A DNA stretch of 8,183 nt from Candidatus Altarchaeota archaeon (GTDB taxonomy: Archaea > Altiarchaeota > Altiarchaeia > JAFGQM01): NCBI GenBank assembly GCA_016935655.1, contig JAFGQM010000034.1, positions 1 through 8,183 of the forward strand. Direction: 5' to 3'. The position numbers were made by a program, and so were the translations under genes. Positions 1-5,827 of the stretch are shown here, one piece after another; position 1 is the first letter of the stretch; the number at the start of each line of letters is the position of its first letter. The notes under the pieces are model-generated. The model was not told the origin of the DNA and did no database searches. It was given only the letters and a program-made list of their open reading frames with translations.

Positions 1-698
1 CACGAATAGTCCCCCCGGTTTTGATAACCGGGAGGGTCATGGAGGGCGCAGGTTTCCTGCCCGCCGGCAAGAACGACATCTATAAGATAGAGGGGGAAAA
101 CATGTACCTTGTCGGCACATCCGAACAGGCCCTGGCCGGGTTGCACATGGACGAGATCCTTGAGAGAAGCCAGCTGCCTTTGCATTACACAGCCTTCTCC
201 TCATGCTTCCGTACAGAGGCAGGCTCACACGGCAAGGACACGAAGGGCATCTTCAGGGTGCACCAGTTCGACAAGATAGAGATGTTTAAATTCACCGAAC
301 CGGAAAAATCCTGGGAGGAGCATGAGAGCCTTTTGAAGACCGCTGAGGGCATATACCAGGCTCTTGAGATACCTTATAGGGTTACTAACATTTGCAGCGG
401 CGAGATGGGGGTGGTCGCCGCTAAGAAATATGACATCGAGGCATGGTTCCCGAGCATGAATATGTACAGGGAGGTGGTCTCCTGCTCTAACTGCACGGAC
501 TACCAGGCGCGCAGGCTGAACACGCGCTGCCGCGCTAATCCGGGGGATAAGCCACAGGTGGTCCACACTCTTAACTCAACTGCATGCGCCATTGGAAGGA
601 CTCTGGTGGCGATATTTGAGAACTACCAAAGGGAGGACGGCTCTATAGGCGTTCCTAAGATTCTACAAACGTACGCCGGTATCAAGGAGATCAGCTAA
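1..698 (+). CDS. serS: Seryl-tRNA synthetase, C-terminal part (5' end outside window)
   Basis: This class II synthetase charges tRNA-Ser with serine in the cytoplasm. The frame is open to the left edge (first complete codon at 3, reading RIVPPVLITG), so the TTG at 21 is an internal codon and not the start. The VPP at 9-17 fits the end of class II motif 1 with its invariant proline. Next come the substrate loop VGTSEQALAGLH, motif 2 (FRTEAGSHGKDTKGIFRVHQF) and motif 3 (NSTACAIGRTLVAIFENYQ, followed by REDGSI). The family usually has about 420-460 residues. About 230 are visible, so the missing part should hold the N-terminal tRNA-binding coiled-coil arm. It is the common SerRS type, not the zinc-dependent form of some methanogens. 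It ends TAA, 2 nt before the eS1 gene, so the two are probably co-transcribed. Confidence 0.95.
   Translation, partial: RIVPPVLITGRVMEGAGFLPAGKNDIYKIEGENMYLVGTSEQALAGLHMDEILERSQLPLHYTAFSSCFRTEAGSHGKDTKGIFRVHQFDKIEMFKFTEPEKSWEEHESLLKTAEGIYQALEIPYRVTNICSGEMGVVAAKKYDIEAWFPSMNMYREVVSCSNCTDYQARRLNTRCRANPGDKPQVVHTLNSTACAIGRTLVAIFENYQREDGSIGVPKILQTYAGIKEIS
684..690 (+). promoter_or_regulatory. Shine-Dalgarno site for eS1
   Basis: AAGGAGA lies in the last codons of serS, with 10 nt between its end and the ATG at 701. It matches the anti-SD end of 16S rRNA and supports that start. It also suggests translational coupling with serS. Confidence 0.65.
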
Positions 699-700
699 AG

Positions 701-1294
701 ATGGCAAAGATAGACAAAAAGAAGGCAGTTAAGTCGACTAAGGCTATTGACAAATGGAAGTTGAAGAAGACCTTCGAGGTAATCGCCCCGGAAATATTCA
801 ACAAGGTGCCTGTGGGCCCGGTGGTGGTCAACGAGGGCAAGGATTTGATAGGACGGATCATAGAGACCACATTGAGCAAGCTCGTCAACTCCAACCAGCA
901 CCACATAAGGATAAAACTGATAGTGGAAAGCATCTCCGGTTTCCAGGCGTTCACGAAGGTCAAGTCAGTTGACGTATCGCGGACATACATGGGCTCCCAT
1001 GTCTCCGAGGGCATAGACATAATAGACCTGATCTTCCCCGCGACAACGAAAGACAAGAGGAGATTCAAGATAAAAATCGCACTTTTCACAAGACGGAAGG
1101 TGCACGACAACCAGAAGAAGCAGCTGAGGAAACTCGCCTCCACAATAGTGAAGGACGGCTCTTCGAAGAACTCGGGGGACGAGTTCATACAGGAGGTAGT
1201 CTTCGGGAAAGTCGGCTCCCAGATATTCAACAGGGGCAAGAAGATCGTCCCTTTGAGTCGTGTGGAGGTAAGGAAACTAGAGCTCATAGGCTAG
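701..1294 (+). CDS. rps3ae: 30S ribosomal protein eS1 (S3Ae)
   Basis: This is a small-subunit ribosomal protein shared by archaea and eukaryotes and absent from bacteria. It has 197 residues, close to the archaeal norm of about 200-220. Recognisable parts are the lysine-rich N-terminus, DKWKLKKTFEVIAPEIF (17-33), LIGRIIETTLSKL (49-61), the central beta region to about 130, and the C-terminal KKIVPLSRVEVRKLEL (180-195). The segment around 94-107 (SRTYMGSHVSEGID) lacks the arginine-rich RSLVRR-like motif I expect there, so the protein is somewhat divergent. The start is set by the SD at 684-690 and the MAKIDKK opening. It sits between serS and sppA, with a 2-nt gap on either side. The identification is firm from the N- and C-terminal motifs. 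Confidence 0.9.
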   Translation: MAKIDKKKAVKSTKAIDKWKLKKTFEVIAPEIFNKVPVGPVVVNEGKDLIGRIIETTLSKLVNSNQHHIRIKLIVESISGFQAFTKVKSVDVSRTYMGSHVSEGIDIIDLIFPATTKDKRRFKIKIALFTRRKVHDNQKKQLRKLASTIVKDGSSKNSGDEFIQEVVFGKVGSQIFNRGKKIVPLSRVEVRKLELIG

Positions 1295-1296
1295 TC

Positions 1297-2211
1297 ATGG
1301 AAAACGAAAAGATCCTTGTGATACTGGGAATAGTGTTCTTCGTCTTCATAGGCTTTTTTGTAATGCTATTGCTGGTCATGGGCGGTCTGGACATGGGCAT
1401 GGCTGGCGAGAGGATAGCAGTCATTGACCTAAGGGGCTCCATCTCTGATTCTGGCGGGACCTTTTCCGATACAGTAAGCTCCGCGTCAATCAACGACCTC
1501 TTTGACAAGGTGGGCGAGGAGCCCAGTGTGAAGGGCGTCATACTGAACATAGACTCCGGTGGCGGGGGGGTGGTCGAGAGCAAGGACATAGCACGGGGCG
1601 TGAAGAAGCTGAGCGAAAAGAAGCCTGTCGTGTCATACATCAGGAGCGTGGGGGCTTCTGGCGCCTATTACATCGCGTCTGCATCTGACTTGATAATCGC
1701 AGACGAGGACTCCATAGTCGGCAGCATAGGGGTCATAAGCACTTATTTCGTCTACAAGGACTTGTTCCAGGAGAAACTCGGTATCAATGCCACTGTCATA
1801 AAGTCCGGCAGGTTCAAGGACATGGGCTCTCCATATCGCTCCATGACCGAGGAGGAGGAAGAGCGGTTGCAGGAGATCGTCGACAAGGTCCATCAGGAGT
1901 TCATTGATGAGATAAAGGCAAACAGGGGCCTTTCGACAGCTTCCCTCAGGCAAGTAGCCGAGGGCGGCATATACTTGGGCTCAGAGGCTCTCCAACTCGG
2001 GCTTGTCGATGAGCTGGGCGGGTTTGAGAACGCCTTCGAGAGGGTAAAACAACTCGCCAACGCCCCGCGGGCCGAGCTGTACTACATGAGCGACGAGGAT
2101 GTTTTACCAGGTCTTCTTGACTTGTCCTATTCTGCGGGCAGGGGGGTGGGGGACTCGCTTAAGGAATCCCTGGATGCATCTCAATTTAATAAAGACAACT
2201 TGGAATACTAA
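1297..2211 (+). CDS. sppA: Signal peptide peptidase SppA-like serine protease (S49 family)
   Basis: This membrane-anchored Ser-Lys protease of family S49 is thought to degrade cleaved signal peptides and other membrane-associated peptides. It has 304 residues. One hydrophobic segment (about 6-30) acts as an N-terminal anchor, with the catalytic part probably outside the membrane. Visible motifs are the oxyanion-region VILNIDSGGGGVVES (81-95), VGASGAYYIASASD (118-131) with likely nucleophile Ser121, VGSIGVIS (141-148), and KSGRFKDMGSPYRSMTEEE (169-187) with likely general base Lys174. Ser and Lys were assigned by comparison with the SppA family, where they lie about 52 residues apart. YLGSEALQLGLVDELGG (226-242) is the usual C-terminal motif. 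The ATG lies 2 nt after eS1. I see no good SD at proper spacing, so translation may be coupled. The tail after about 255 is not conserved. Confidence 0.92.
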   Translation: MENEKILVILGIVFFVFIGFFVMLLLVMGGLDMGMAGERIAVIDLRGSISDSGGTFSDTVSSASINDLFDKVGEEPSVKGVILNIDSGGGGVVESKDIARGVKKLSEKKPVVSYIRSVGASGAYYIASASDLIIADEDSIVGSIGVISTYFVYKDLFQEKLGINATVIKSGRFKDMGSPYRSMTEEEEERLQEIVDKVHQEFIDEIKANRGLSTASLRQVAEGGIYLGSEALQLGLVDELGGFENAFERVKQLANAPRAELYYMSDEDVLPGLLDLSYSAGRGVGDSLKESLDASQFNKDNLEY

Positions 2212-2215
2212 GGAG
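2210..2215 (+). promoter_or_regulatory. Shine-Dalgarno site for eS17
   Basis: AAGGAG overlaps the sppA stop codon and ends 6 nt before the ATG at 2222. This site decides the eS17 start. The same frame stays open back to 2099, but that extension lies inside sppA and has no SD of its own. Confidence 0.7.
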
Positions 2216-2221
2216 CTTAAA

Positions 2222-2413
2222 ATGGGAAGAGTAAAAACAAGGAACATAAAGAAGGTCGGCGAGGAGCTCGTCAGGCAGCATCCGGACGACTTCACCGAGG
2301 ATTTCACCAACAACAAGGAAAGGGTGGATAAGTTTGCGATAGTCCAGAGCAAATCGCTGAGAAACAAGATAGCAGGCTACACAGTAGCTCTAAAGAGAAG
2401 GATAGTGGATTAA
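2222..2413 (+). CDS. rps17e: 30S ribosomal protein eS17
   Basis: This small ribosomal protein of the 30S subunit is found in archaea and eukaryotes. It has 63 residues, the usual length for archaeal eS17. The whole protein matches the family pattern: MGRVKTRNIKKVGEELV at the N-terminus, DFTNNKERVDKFAIVQSKSL in the middle, and RNKIAGYTVALKRRI at the end. The frame is open further upstream, but the extra 41 codons overlap sppA in another frame and do not resemble a ribosomal protein. The SD at 2210-2215 confirms the shorter start. It lies 10 nt after sppA and 13 nt before carS, within the same probable transcript. Confidence 0.95.
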   Translation: MGRVKTRNIKKVGEELVRQHPDDFTEDFTNNKERVDKFAIVQSKSLRNKIAGYTVALKRRIVD

Positions 2414-2426
2414 TTCTTAAACCAAA

Positions 2427-2975
2427 ATGTGGGTTCTTGCCGTAATACTGCATGCCCTTTACTATATCAGTCCTGCCTATGCTGCAAACGCTTTCGCCAT
2501 GGTCTTCGGAGGGGGAAAGCCGATAGACTTTGGCAGGAACTTCAAAGACGGCAGGAGAATCCTCGGGGACGGGAAGACATGGAGGGGCCTTGCCTTTGGT
2601 TTGCTCTTCGGCTACCTCTTCGGCCTTCTGTGGTATCTCCTCTCACAGTCTGGCCCCCTGGACGCAGTCTATCTTGACGCCTTCGACTTCAGGATAACCG
2701 ATCCGTTCTTTGGCCTCTATCTTGCGTCAGGCGCCTTGCTGGCCGATATGGCCAAGAGCTTCTTCAAGCGCAGGCTCGGTATAAAGAGGGGCCAGCCCCT
2801 TTGGGGTGTGGACCAGCTGGACCTGGTGGTCGGTGGCTTGGCCTTCGCCTATCTGTTCGCCCCCACGTTCATAATCTGGGAAGAGGCACTGTTTTTATTG
2901 ATGATAACACCAGCCATGCACCTCTTCGGGAACTTCATCGGCTACAAGAGCAAGGTCAAGGACGTCTGGTGGTGA
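2427..2975 (+). CDS. carS: CDP-archaeol synthase (CarS, DUF46 family)
   Basis: This integral membrane enzyme transfers CMP from CTP to unsaturated archaetidic acid, forming CDP-archaeol, the branch point for archaeal ether phospholipids. It has 182 residues, close to the family's usual 165-180. About five hydrophobic segments are visible (roughly 1-26, 53-74, 92-107, 132-150 and 152-172). The family signature is clear: PAYAANAFAMVFG (16-28), PIDFGRNFKDGRRILGDGKT (32-51) followed by WRG, a cytoplasmic KSFFKRRLGIKRG (110-122), then VDQLDLVVGG (128-137). The C-terminus VKDVWW matches the family's usual ending of Asp-x-Pro-Trp type, with a Trp in place of Pro. No SD precedes the ATG (AATTCTTAAACCAAA), so initiation may depend on coupling to eS17. 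Its stop faces the DUF4139 gene across 2 nt. Confidence 0.93.
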   Translation: MWVLAVILHALYYISPAYAANAFAMVFGGGKPIDFGRNFKDGRRILGDGKTWRGLAFGLLFGYLFGLLWYLLSQSGPLDAVYLDAFDFRITDPFFGLYLASGALLADMAKSFFKRRLGIKRGQPLWGVDQLDLVVGGLAFAYLFAPTFIIWEEALFLLMITPAMHLFGNFIGYKSKVKDVWW

Positions 2976-2977
2976 AT

Positions 2978-5026
2978 CTACTTGTTCTCAATCGCCTTCT
3001 TGAAGGAGATCTTTATTATCCTGTCTCTGTACCCCTCCCTGAGATTCGTTAGTTCGTTGGTGAGCTTTTCTATCTCGTCGTTCACCCCGTCCAGACGCTC
3101 CCCGATGCCAGTCAGCTTCTCGCTGTACTTCAGCCTGAGCTGCTCCAACCGCTTCTTCTCCTCATCCCGCGCGTCCGGTATATATTGATAAGTGTCATAA
3201 TTCTGCCTTGCCTGGTTTTGTTCCCCTATTAGCCTTCCTCGCAGCTCGTTCTGTCTTTGCAGTTTCTCCTCTAAGTGCCTTATCTTCAGCTCTTCTTCGA
3301 TGAGCTCCTTCATCAGGTTGGCAGCTTCGTCAGTCAGCCATTTATTGTTGAAGTAGTAGGCCAGCTGGTTCTTTAGGTCACCGCCAACCAGGTTGATGGA
3401 CGTCTGCTCGTCCCTCCTCTGCTTGATCTCTATCTTGTCGCTCTTCTTCCCCTCTATCTCCATCTCGAACCTGAAGAAATCTGGAGTCTCCTCCTTCGGC
3501 TTGGGGGACAACAGCTTTGTGTCATAACCCCGCGGGTGCTCTATCGCCACTGTCTTCTTGTGGTCCGATTTGTTATCTATATTATAAGTGGTCAAGAACT
3601 CGGTGAAGTACTTGAAGTAGAGGAACCCTTCTGCGCAGAGGACCTCTGCGACATTGTGGGTCTGGGTCCCAACGGTGTTCTCCACAGTCACGGCGGTGTC
3701 CAGTGCGAAGGAGAGTAGCATCTGCTCCTCCTTCTTCAAGGGGTTCAGCAGCGATTCCCCGACATAGGTGTCTGAATCGAAGACGACCATAGGCCCGCTC
3801 TGCCAGGCATTGTCAGAGGTGTTCTTTAGCTCCACTATCTGCATCGGGTTCTTCGGGTGAGTGTTCGCGTTGTAGACTGAGACCTTCCTAGTCGGCACCT
3901 TCGCAGAGAACAGCGGCAGCGATATCGACTTGCCCTTCGGGACGTCCACCTTGCCCTCTATCGAGTAGACTGTGGTCTCCTCGACCTCGCGCGCAGTCAC
4001 CGAGATATCTCTCCCGCATTCTAGGCTTGCATCAGCCTTGCCCGGCAGCTGTGCCCTGACTCTGGCAGGAGCTGAACTAGCCAACTTGAACTTATCAGCG
4101 TACATCTCTCCTTTCTTCTCCGCCATCTCCTCCATATCAGCAGCTGGTTCATACTCCTCTCCAGTACTCCCCACTTCCTGTGCAGGCATATTGTCCCGCA
4201 CCGTCTCCTGGTACTCAGCCGGCAGCAGGGTGTTCTCCTCCGCTATGGAAAGCGTAGGCCTATAAGCGTAGCGCGCAGAATACATGTCATACTGGAAGGA
4301 TATTGGCCTGCCCGATGCGAGCGATAGCTTTGCGTCCTCCCAGTCCTGGTGGGTCCCGTTCTCCACTATGGCCCAGCAGGAGACGTCTCCTTTATCACCT
4401 TCCATGTTCAGCCTGTAGGAGACTTTCCACACGGGTATCTCAGTCATGAAGGATACCAGGGCCTTCTTCGGCGGCTTGCCCTGTGGGAACGTGAAATACA
4501 GCCTCTTGCTGCCCTTCCTGAAGCTCTTGTCCTTCTCCTCCAGGAACTCCTTGAGTGACTTCCTCCGTTCCGTATCCTGAATCGACAACGAGGTTATCTC
4601 TGTCACCGGGATGCTCTCTATCGTGTTGTCTGGCAGGGCGACGACCAATGTGTTCTCGCTAGAGCAGCACTCCTCTGCGAAGACGGTCTTGTGGTCTGTG
4701 CCTACCACAATTCCCTTCTTGTTCTTCCCCCTGTGCTTCACAAGGACCGGGGATCCTATCATCTGTTTTACGAGAGCCTGCAGAGAATCGTCTTCAGGGA
4801 GCTGGATCTCTATGTCCTCCAGTATCTTCTCAAGGGACTTCGCGGTGTCAAAGACGAAGAAGGGCATTTTCCCGTCCGGCGACATCACCTGCAATGTCTT
4901 CAGGACGTCGGCCATGTGCTCCTTTTTTACGTCTATATAGAAGGAGCTCTTGCCCACGTCAACTTCTCCCTCGAACATCCCAAGGCCGTTCTTGAACAGC
5001 GTTATCCTTTGTATATCCATCTTCAT
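2978..5026 (-). CDS. DUF4139-family protein with C-terminal coiled coil, function unknown
   Basis: This 682-residue protein is of the DUF4139 type and has no established function. Family hallmarks are the opening ITLFKNGLGMFEGEV, followed by HMADVLKTLQVMSPDG near 38-53. TEIPVWKVSYRL (about 195-206) and VENGTHQDWEDAKLSLASGR (221-240), continuing PISFQYDMYSARYAYRP, come next. TYNIDNKSDHKKTVAIEHPR (480-499) comes late. An acidic, low-complexity linker (about 262-315) interrupts the DUF4139 part. The C-terminus (about 565-668) is rich in Glu/Lys/Leu heptads and probably forms a coiled coil. I see no signal peptide or membrane segment, so it is probably cytoplasmic. The ATG at 5026 is preferred: AAGGA at 5036-5040 leaves 9 nt spacing. 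A GTG directly before it (5029) and an ATG at 5020 are alternatives. It is transcribed alone, convergent with carS and divergent from the uS12 operon. Confidence 0.85.
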   Translation of the reverse strand: MKMDIQRITLFKNGLGMFEGEVDVGKSSFYIDVKKEHMADVLKTLQVMSPDGKMPFFVFDTAKSLEKILEDIEIQLPEDDSLQALVKQMIGSPVLVKHRGKNKKGIVVGTDHKTVFAEECCSSENTLVVALPDNTIESIPVTEITSLSIQDTERRKSLKEFLEEKDKSFRKGSKRLYFTFPQGKPPKKALVSFMTEIPVWKVSYRLNMEGDKGDVSCWAIVENGTHQDWEDAKLSLASGRPISFQYDMYSARYAYRPTLSIAEENTLLPAEYQETVRDNMPAQEVGSTGEEYEPAADMEEMAEKKGEMYADKFKLASSAPARVRAQLPGKADASLECGRDISVTAREVEETTVYSIEGKVDVPKGKSISLPLFSAKVPTRKVSVYNANTHPKNPMQIVELKNTSDNAWQSGPMVVFDSDTYVGESLLNPLKKEEQMLLSFALDTAVTVENTVGTQTHNVAEVLCAEGFLYFKYFTEFLTTYNIDNKSDHKKTVAIEHPRGYDTKLLSPKPKEETPDFFRFEMEIEGKKSDKIEIKQRRDEQTSINLVGGDLKNQLAYYFNNKWLTDEAANLMKELIEEELKIRHLEEKLQRQNELRGRLIGEQNQARQNYDTYQYIPDARDEEKKRLEQLRLKYSEKLTGIGERLDGVNDEIEKLTNELTNLREGYRDRIIKISFKKAIENK
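3020..3337 (-). other. Predicted coiled-coil region of the DUF4139 protein
   Basis: Codons about 565-670 of the DUF4139 gene encode two charged helices. The first covers roughly LMKELIEEELKIRHLEEKLQ. After a short non-heptad break (QNYDTYQYIPDARDEEKK) the second covers roughly LRLKYSEKLTGIGERL and NDEIEKLTNELTNLREG. The spacing of Leu/Ile residues and the Glu/Lys content suggest an antiparallel helical hairpin or an oligomerisation arm. This is a pattern reading, not a computed prediction. Confidence 0.6.
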
Positions 5027-5035
5027 CACTTTATT

Positions 5036-5040
5036 TCCTT
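5036..5040 (-). promoter_or_regulatory. Shine-Dalgarno site for the DUF4139 gene
   Basis: Read on the minus strand, AAGGA precedes AATAAAGTGATG. The spacing is 9 nt to the ATG at 5026 and 6 nt to the GTG at 5029, so it mildly favours the ATG. Confidence 0.5.
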
Positions 5041-5080
5041 ATAATAATTTTTGCGTCAAGAAAAACCCGTGATTCGGCAG

Positions 5081-5090
5081 TTTTTTAAAT
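5081..5090 (-). promoter_or_regulatory. Candidate TATA box for the DUF4139 gene
   Basis: ATTTAAAAAA on the minus strand is the best archaeal TATA-like element upstream of this gene. A TATA centre near 5086 would put the transcription start about 25 nt downstream, near 5060. That gives a leader of roughly 34 nt containing the SD. The sequence just upstream (TTTGTT) is not a good purine-rich BRE. Because TTTAAA is symmetric, the element could also work rightward. Confidence 0.4.
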
Positions 5091-5099
5091 AACAAAGAA

Positions 5100-5113
5100 A
5101 GACAGGTGTGTCT
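5100..5113. repeat. Short inverted repeat between divergent genes
   Basis: AGACA-GGTG-TGTCT is a perfect 5-bp inverted repeat with a 4-nt centre. It lies just beyond the candidate TATA element in the divergent intergenic region. It could be an operator-like site, but a repeat this short can easily occur by chance. Confidence 0.25.
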
Positions 5114-5169
5114 AGTCGATTTGCAACCCCAGAACCAAATTTTTTACGACAAAAATTAAATATCTCTAC

Positions 5170-5397
5170 ATGGGCTCCGGGGAGTTTAAGGAACTCAAGG
5201 GCCTTGTCAGGGAATACCTCGACCAGGGCAGGACATTGGCGGAGGCCAGGTCGATCACCAGAGAAGACTTGGAGAGCCGGGGTAATCTCTTTCCTCAGTC
5301 CATTTTTATACACCAATTGTCTAAATTAAAGGCTTTTTCTAGCATAGGGTGCATTGCAGTCCTGTTGCTATGTTCAATCTACTTTGTATTTTGTAAA
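5170..5397 (+). other. Coding-like leader in frame with uS12: possible small ORF or N-terminal extension
   Basis: An ATG at 5170 opens a frame that reaches uS12 without a stop. The first 38 codons (to about 5283) look like a real gene of this genome: G/C-rich third positions, AGG arginines, and a charged helical peptide ([33 protein letters not shown]). From about 5285 the sequence turns AT-rich and the reading becomes a hydrophobic run with many Cys, unlike a ribosomal protein. No SD precedes the ATG, but the T-run at 5140-5145 lies about 28 nt upstream, as for a leaderless start. CCGGGG at 5277-5282 is followed by TAA in another frame, so one missing G would close a 38-residue ORF. I recognise no family. 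It may be a small gene, a gene remnant, or chance. Confidence 0.35.
5303..5310 (+). promoter_or_regulatory. Candidate TATA box for the uS12-uS7-EF-2 operon
   Basis: TTTTTATA, in the context CCATTTTTATACACC, is the most TATA-like element in the AT-rich stretch directly before uS12. A start about 25 nt downstream, near 5333, would give a leader of about 65 nt. The element lies after the G/C-rich coding-like stretch, which fits a promoter between two genes. Other T-rich candidates at 5140-5145 and around 5154-5163 cannot be excluded. Confidence 0.4.
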
Positions 5398-5826
5398 ATG
5401 GGAAACGGCGAATTTTCCGGCAAGAAGCTGGAGGATGACGGGAAGAGGTTCCGGTGGTACGATGAGGCCTATATGAGAAGGCAGAAGAAGCTCAAGGCCA
5501 AGCATGACCCGCTTGAGGGCGCTTCCCAGGCCAAAGGCATCGTCCTTGAGAAGGTGGGGATAGAGGCCAAACAGCCTAACTCGGCCATCCGGAAATGCGT
5601 CAAGATCCAGCTCATAAAGAACGGCAAGCAGATCACCTGTTTCGCGCCGAGGAACCATGCAATCACATTCATCGACGAGCACGACGAGGTCCTGGTCGAG
5701 GGCATAGGCGGCAGGAAGGGAAGGTCATACGGCGACATACCGGGTGTAAGATACAAGGTCATACAGGTGAACGGCCAGCCACTGATCGAGCTCGTGAGGG
5801 GCAACATAGAGAAGGCCAGGAAGTAA
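5398..5826 (+). CDS. rps12: 30S ribosomal protein uS12 (archaeal S12 / S23e type)
   Basis: uS12 lies near the decoding centre and helps monitor codon-anticodon pairing. It has 142 residues, matching the archaeal length of about 142-147. Motifs are [19 protein letters not shown] (15-33), [18 protein letters not shown] (37-54), [19 protein letters not shown] (58-76) with the highly conserved PNSAIRK loop, [15 protein letters not shown] (91-105), and [15 protein letters not shown] (112-126). At 84-88 it reads PRNHA where archaeal proteins I know have PGDGA. I chose ATG 5398 because MGNGEF is the normal archaeal opening. The frame is open back to 5170, but that part does not belong to uS12. No SD is visible (ACTTTGTATTTTGTAAA). 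It is followed after 1 nt by uS7. Confidence 0.95.
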   Translation: MGNGEFSGKKLEDDGKRFRWYDEAYMRRQKKLKAKHDPLEGASQAKGIVLEKVGIEAKQPNSAIRKCVKIQLIKNGKQITCFAPRNHAITFIDEHDEVLVEGIGGRKGRSYGDIPGVRYKVIQVNGQPLIELVRGNIEKARK

Positions 5827-5827
5827 G

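Noticed and set aside
21..23. TTG at 21 as the start codon of a 225-residue protein
   Set aside because: The frame is open to the left edge and the upstream codons (RIVPPV) match the end of SerRS motif 1, so the gene begins outside the window.
691..1287. 198-codon open frame on the minus strand, antisense to eS1
   Set aside because: It mirrors a clear eS1 gene. Its Ser/Leu/Phe-rich product matches no family I know, and it has no SD, so codon bias of the real gene explains it.
2099..2221. N-terminal extension of eS17 by 41 codons
   Set aside because: It overlaps sppA in another frame, does not resemble a ribosomal protein, and the SD at 2210-2215 marks the start at 2222.
5056..5316. 86-codon minus-strand frame upstream of uS12
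   Set aside because: It spans the AT-rich promoter region, has no visible SD, and its third-base pattern fits the plus-strand reading of 5170-5283 better.
5331..5341. T-run GGCTTTTTCTA as a terminator
   Set aside because: It has only five Ts and no clear stem before it, and it lies close to the probable start of the uS12 transcript. The evidence is too weak to call.
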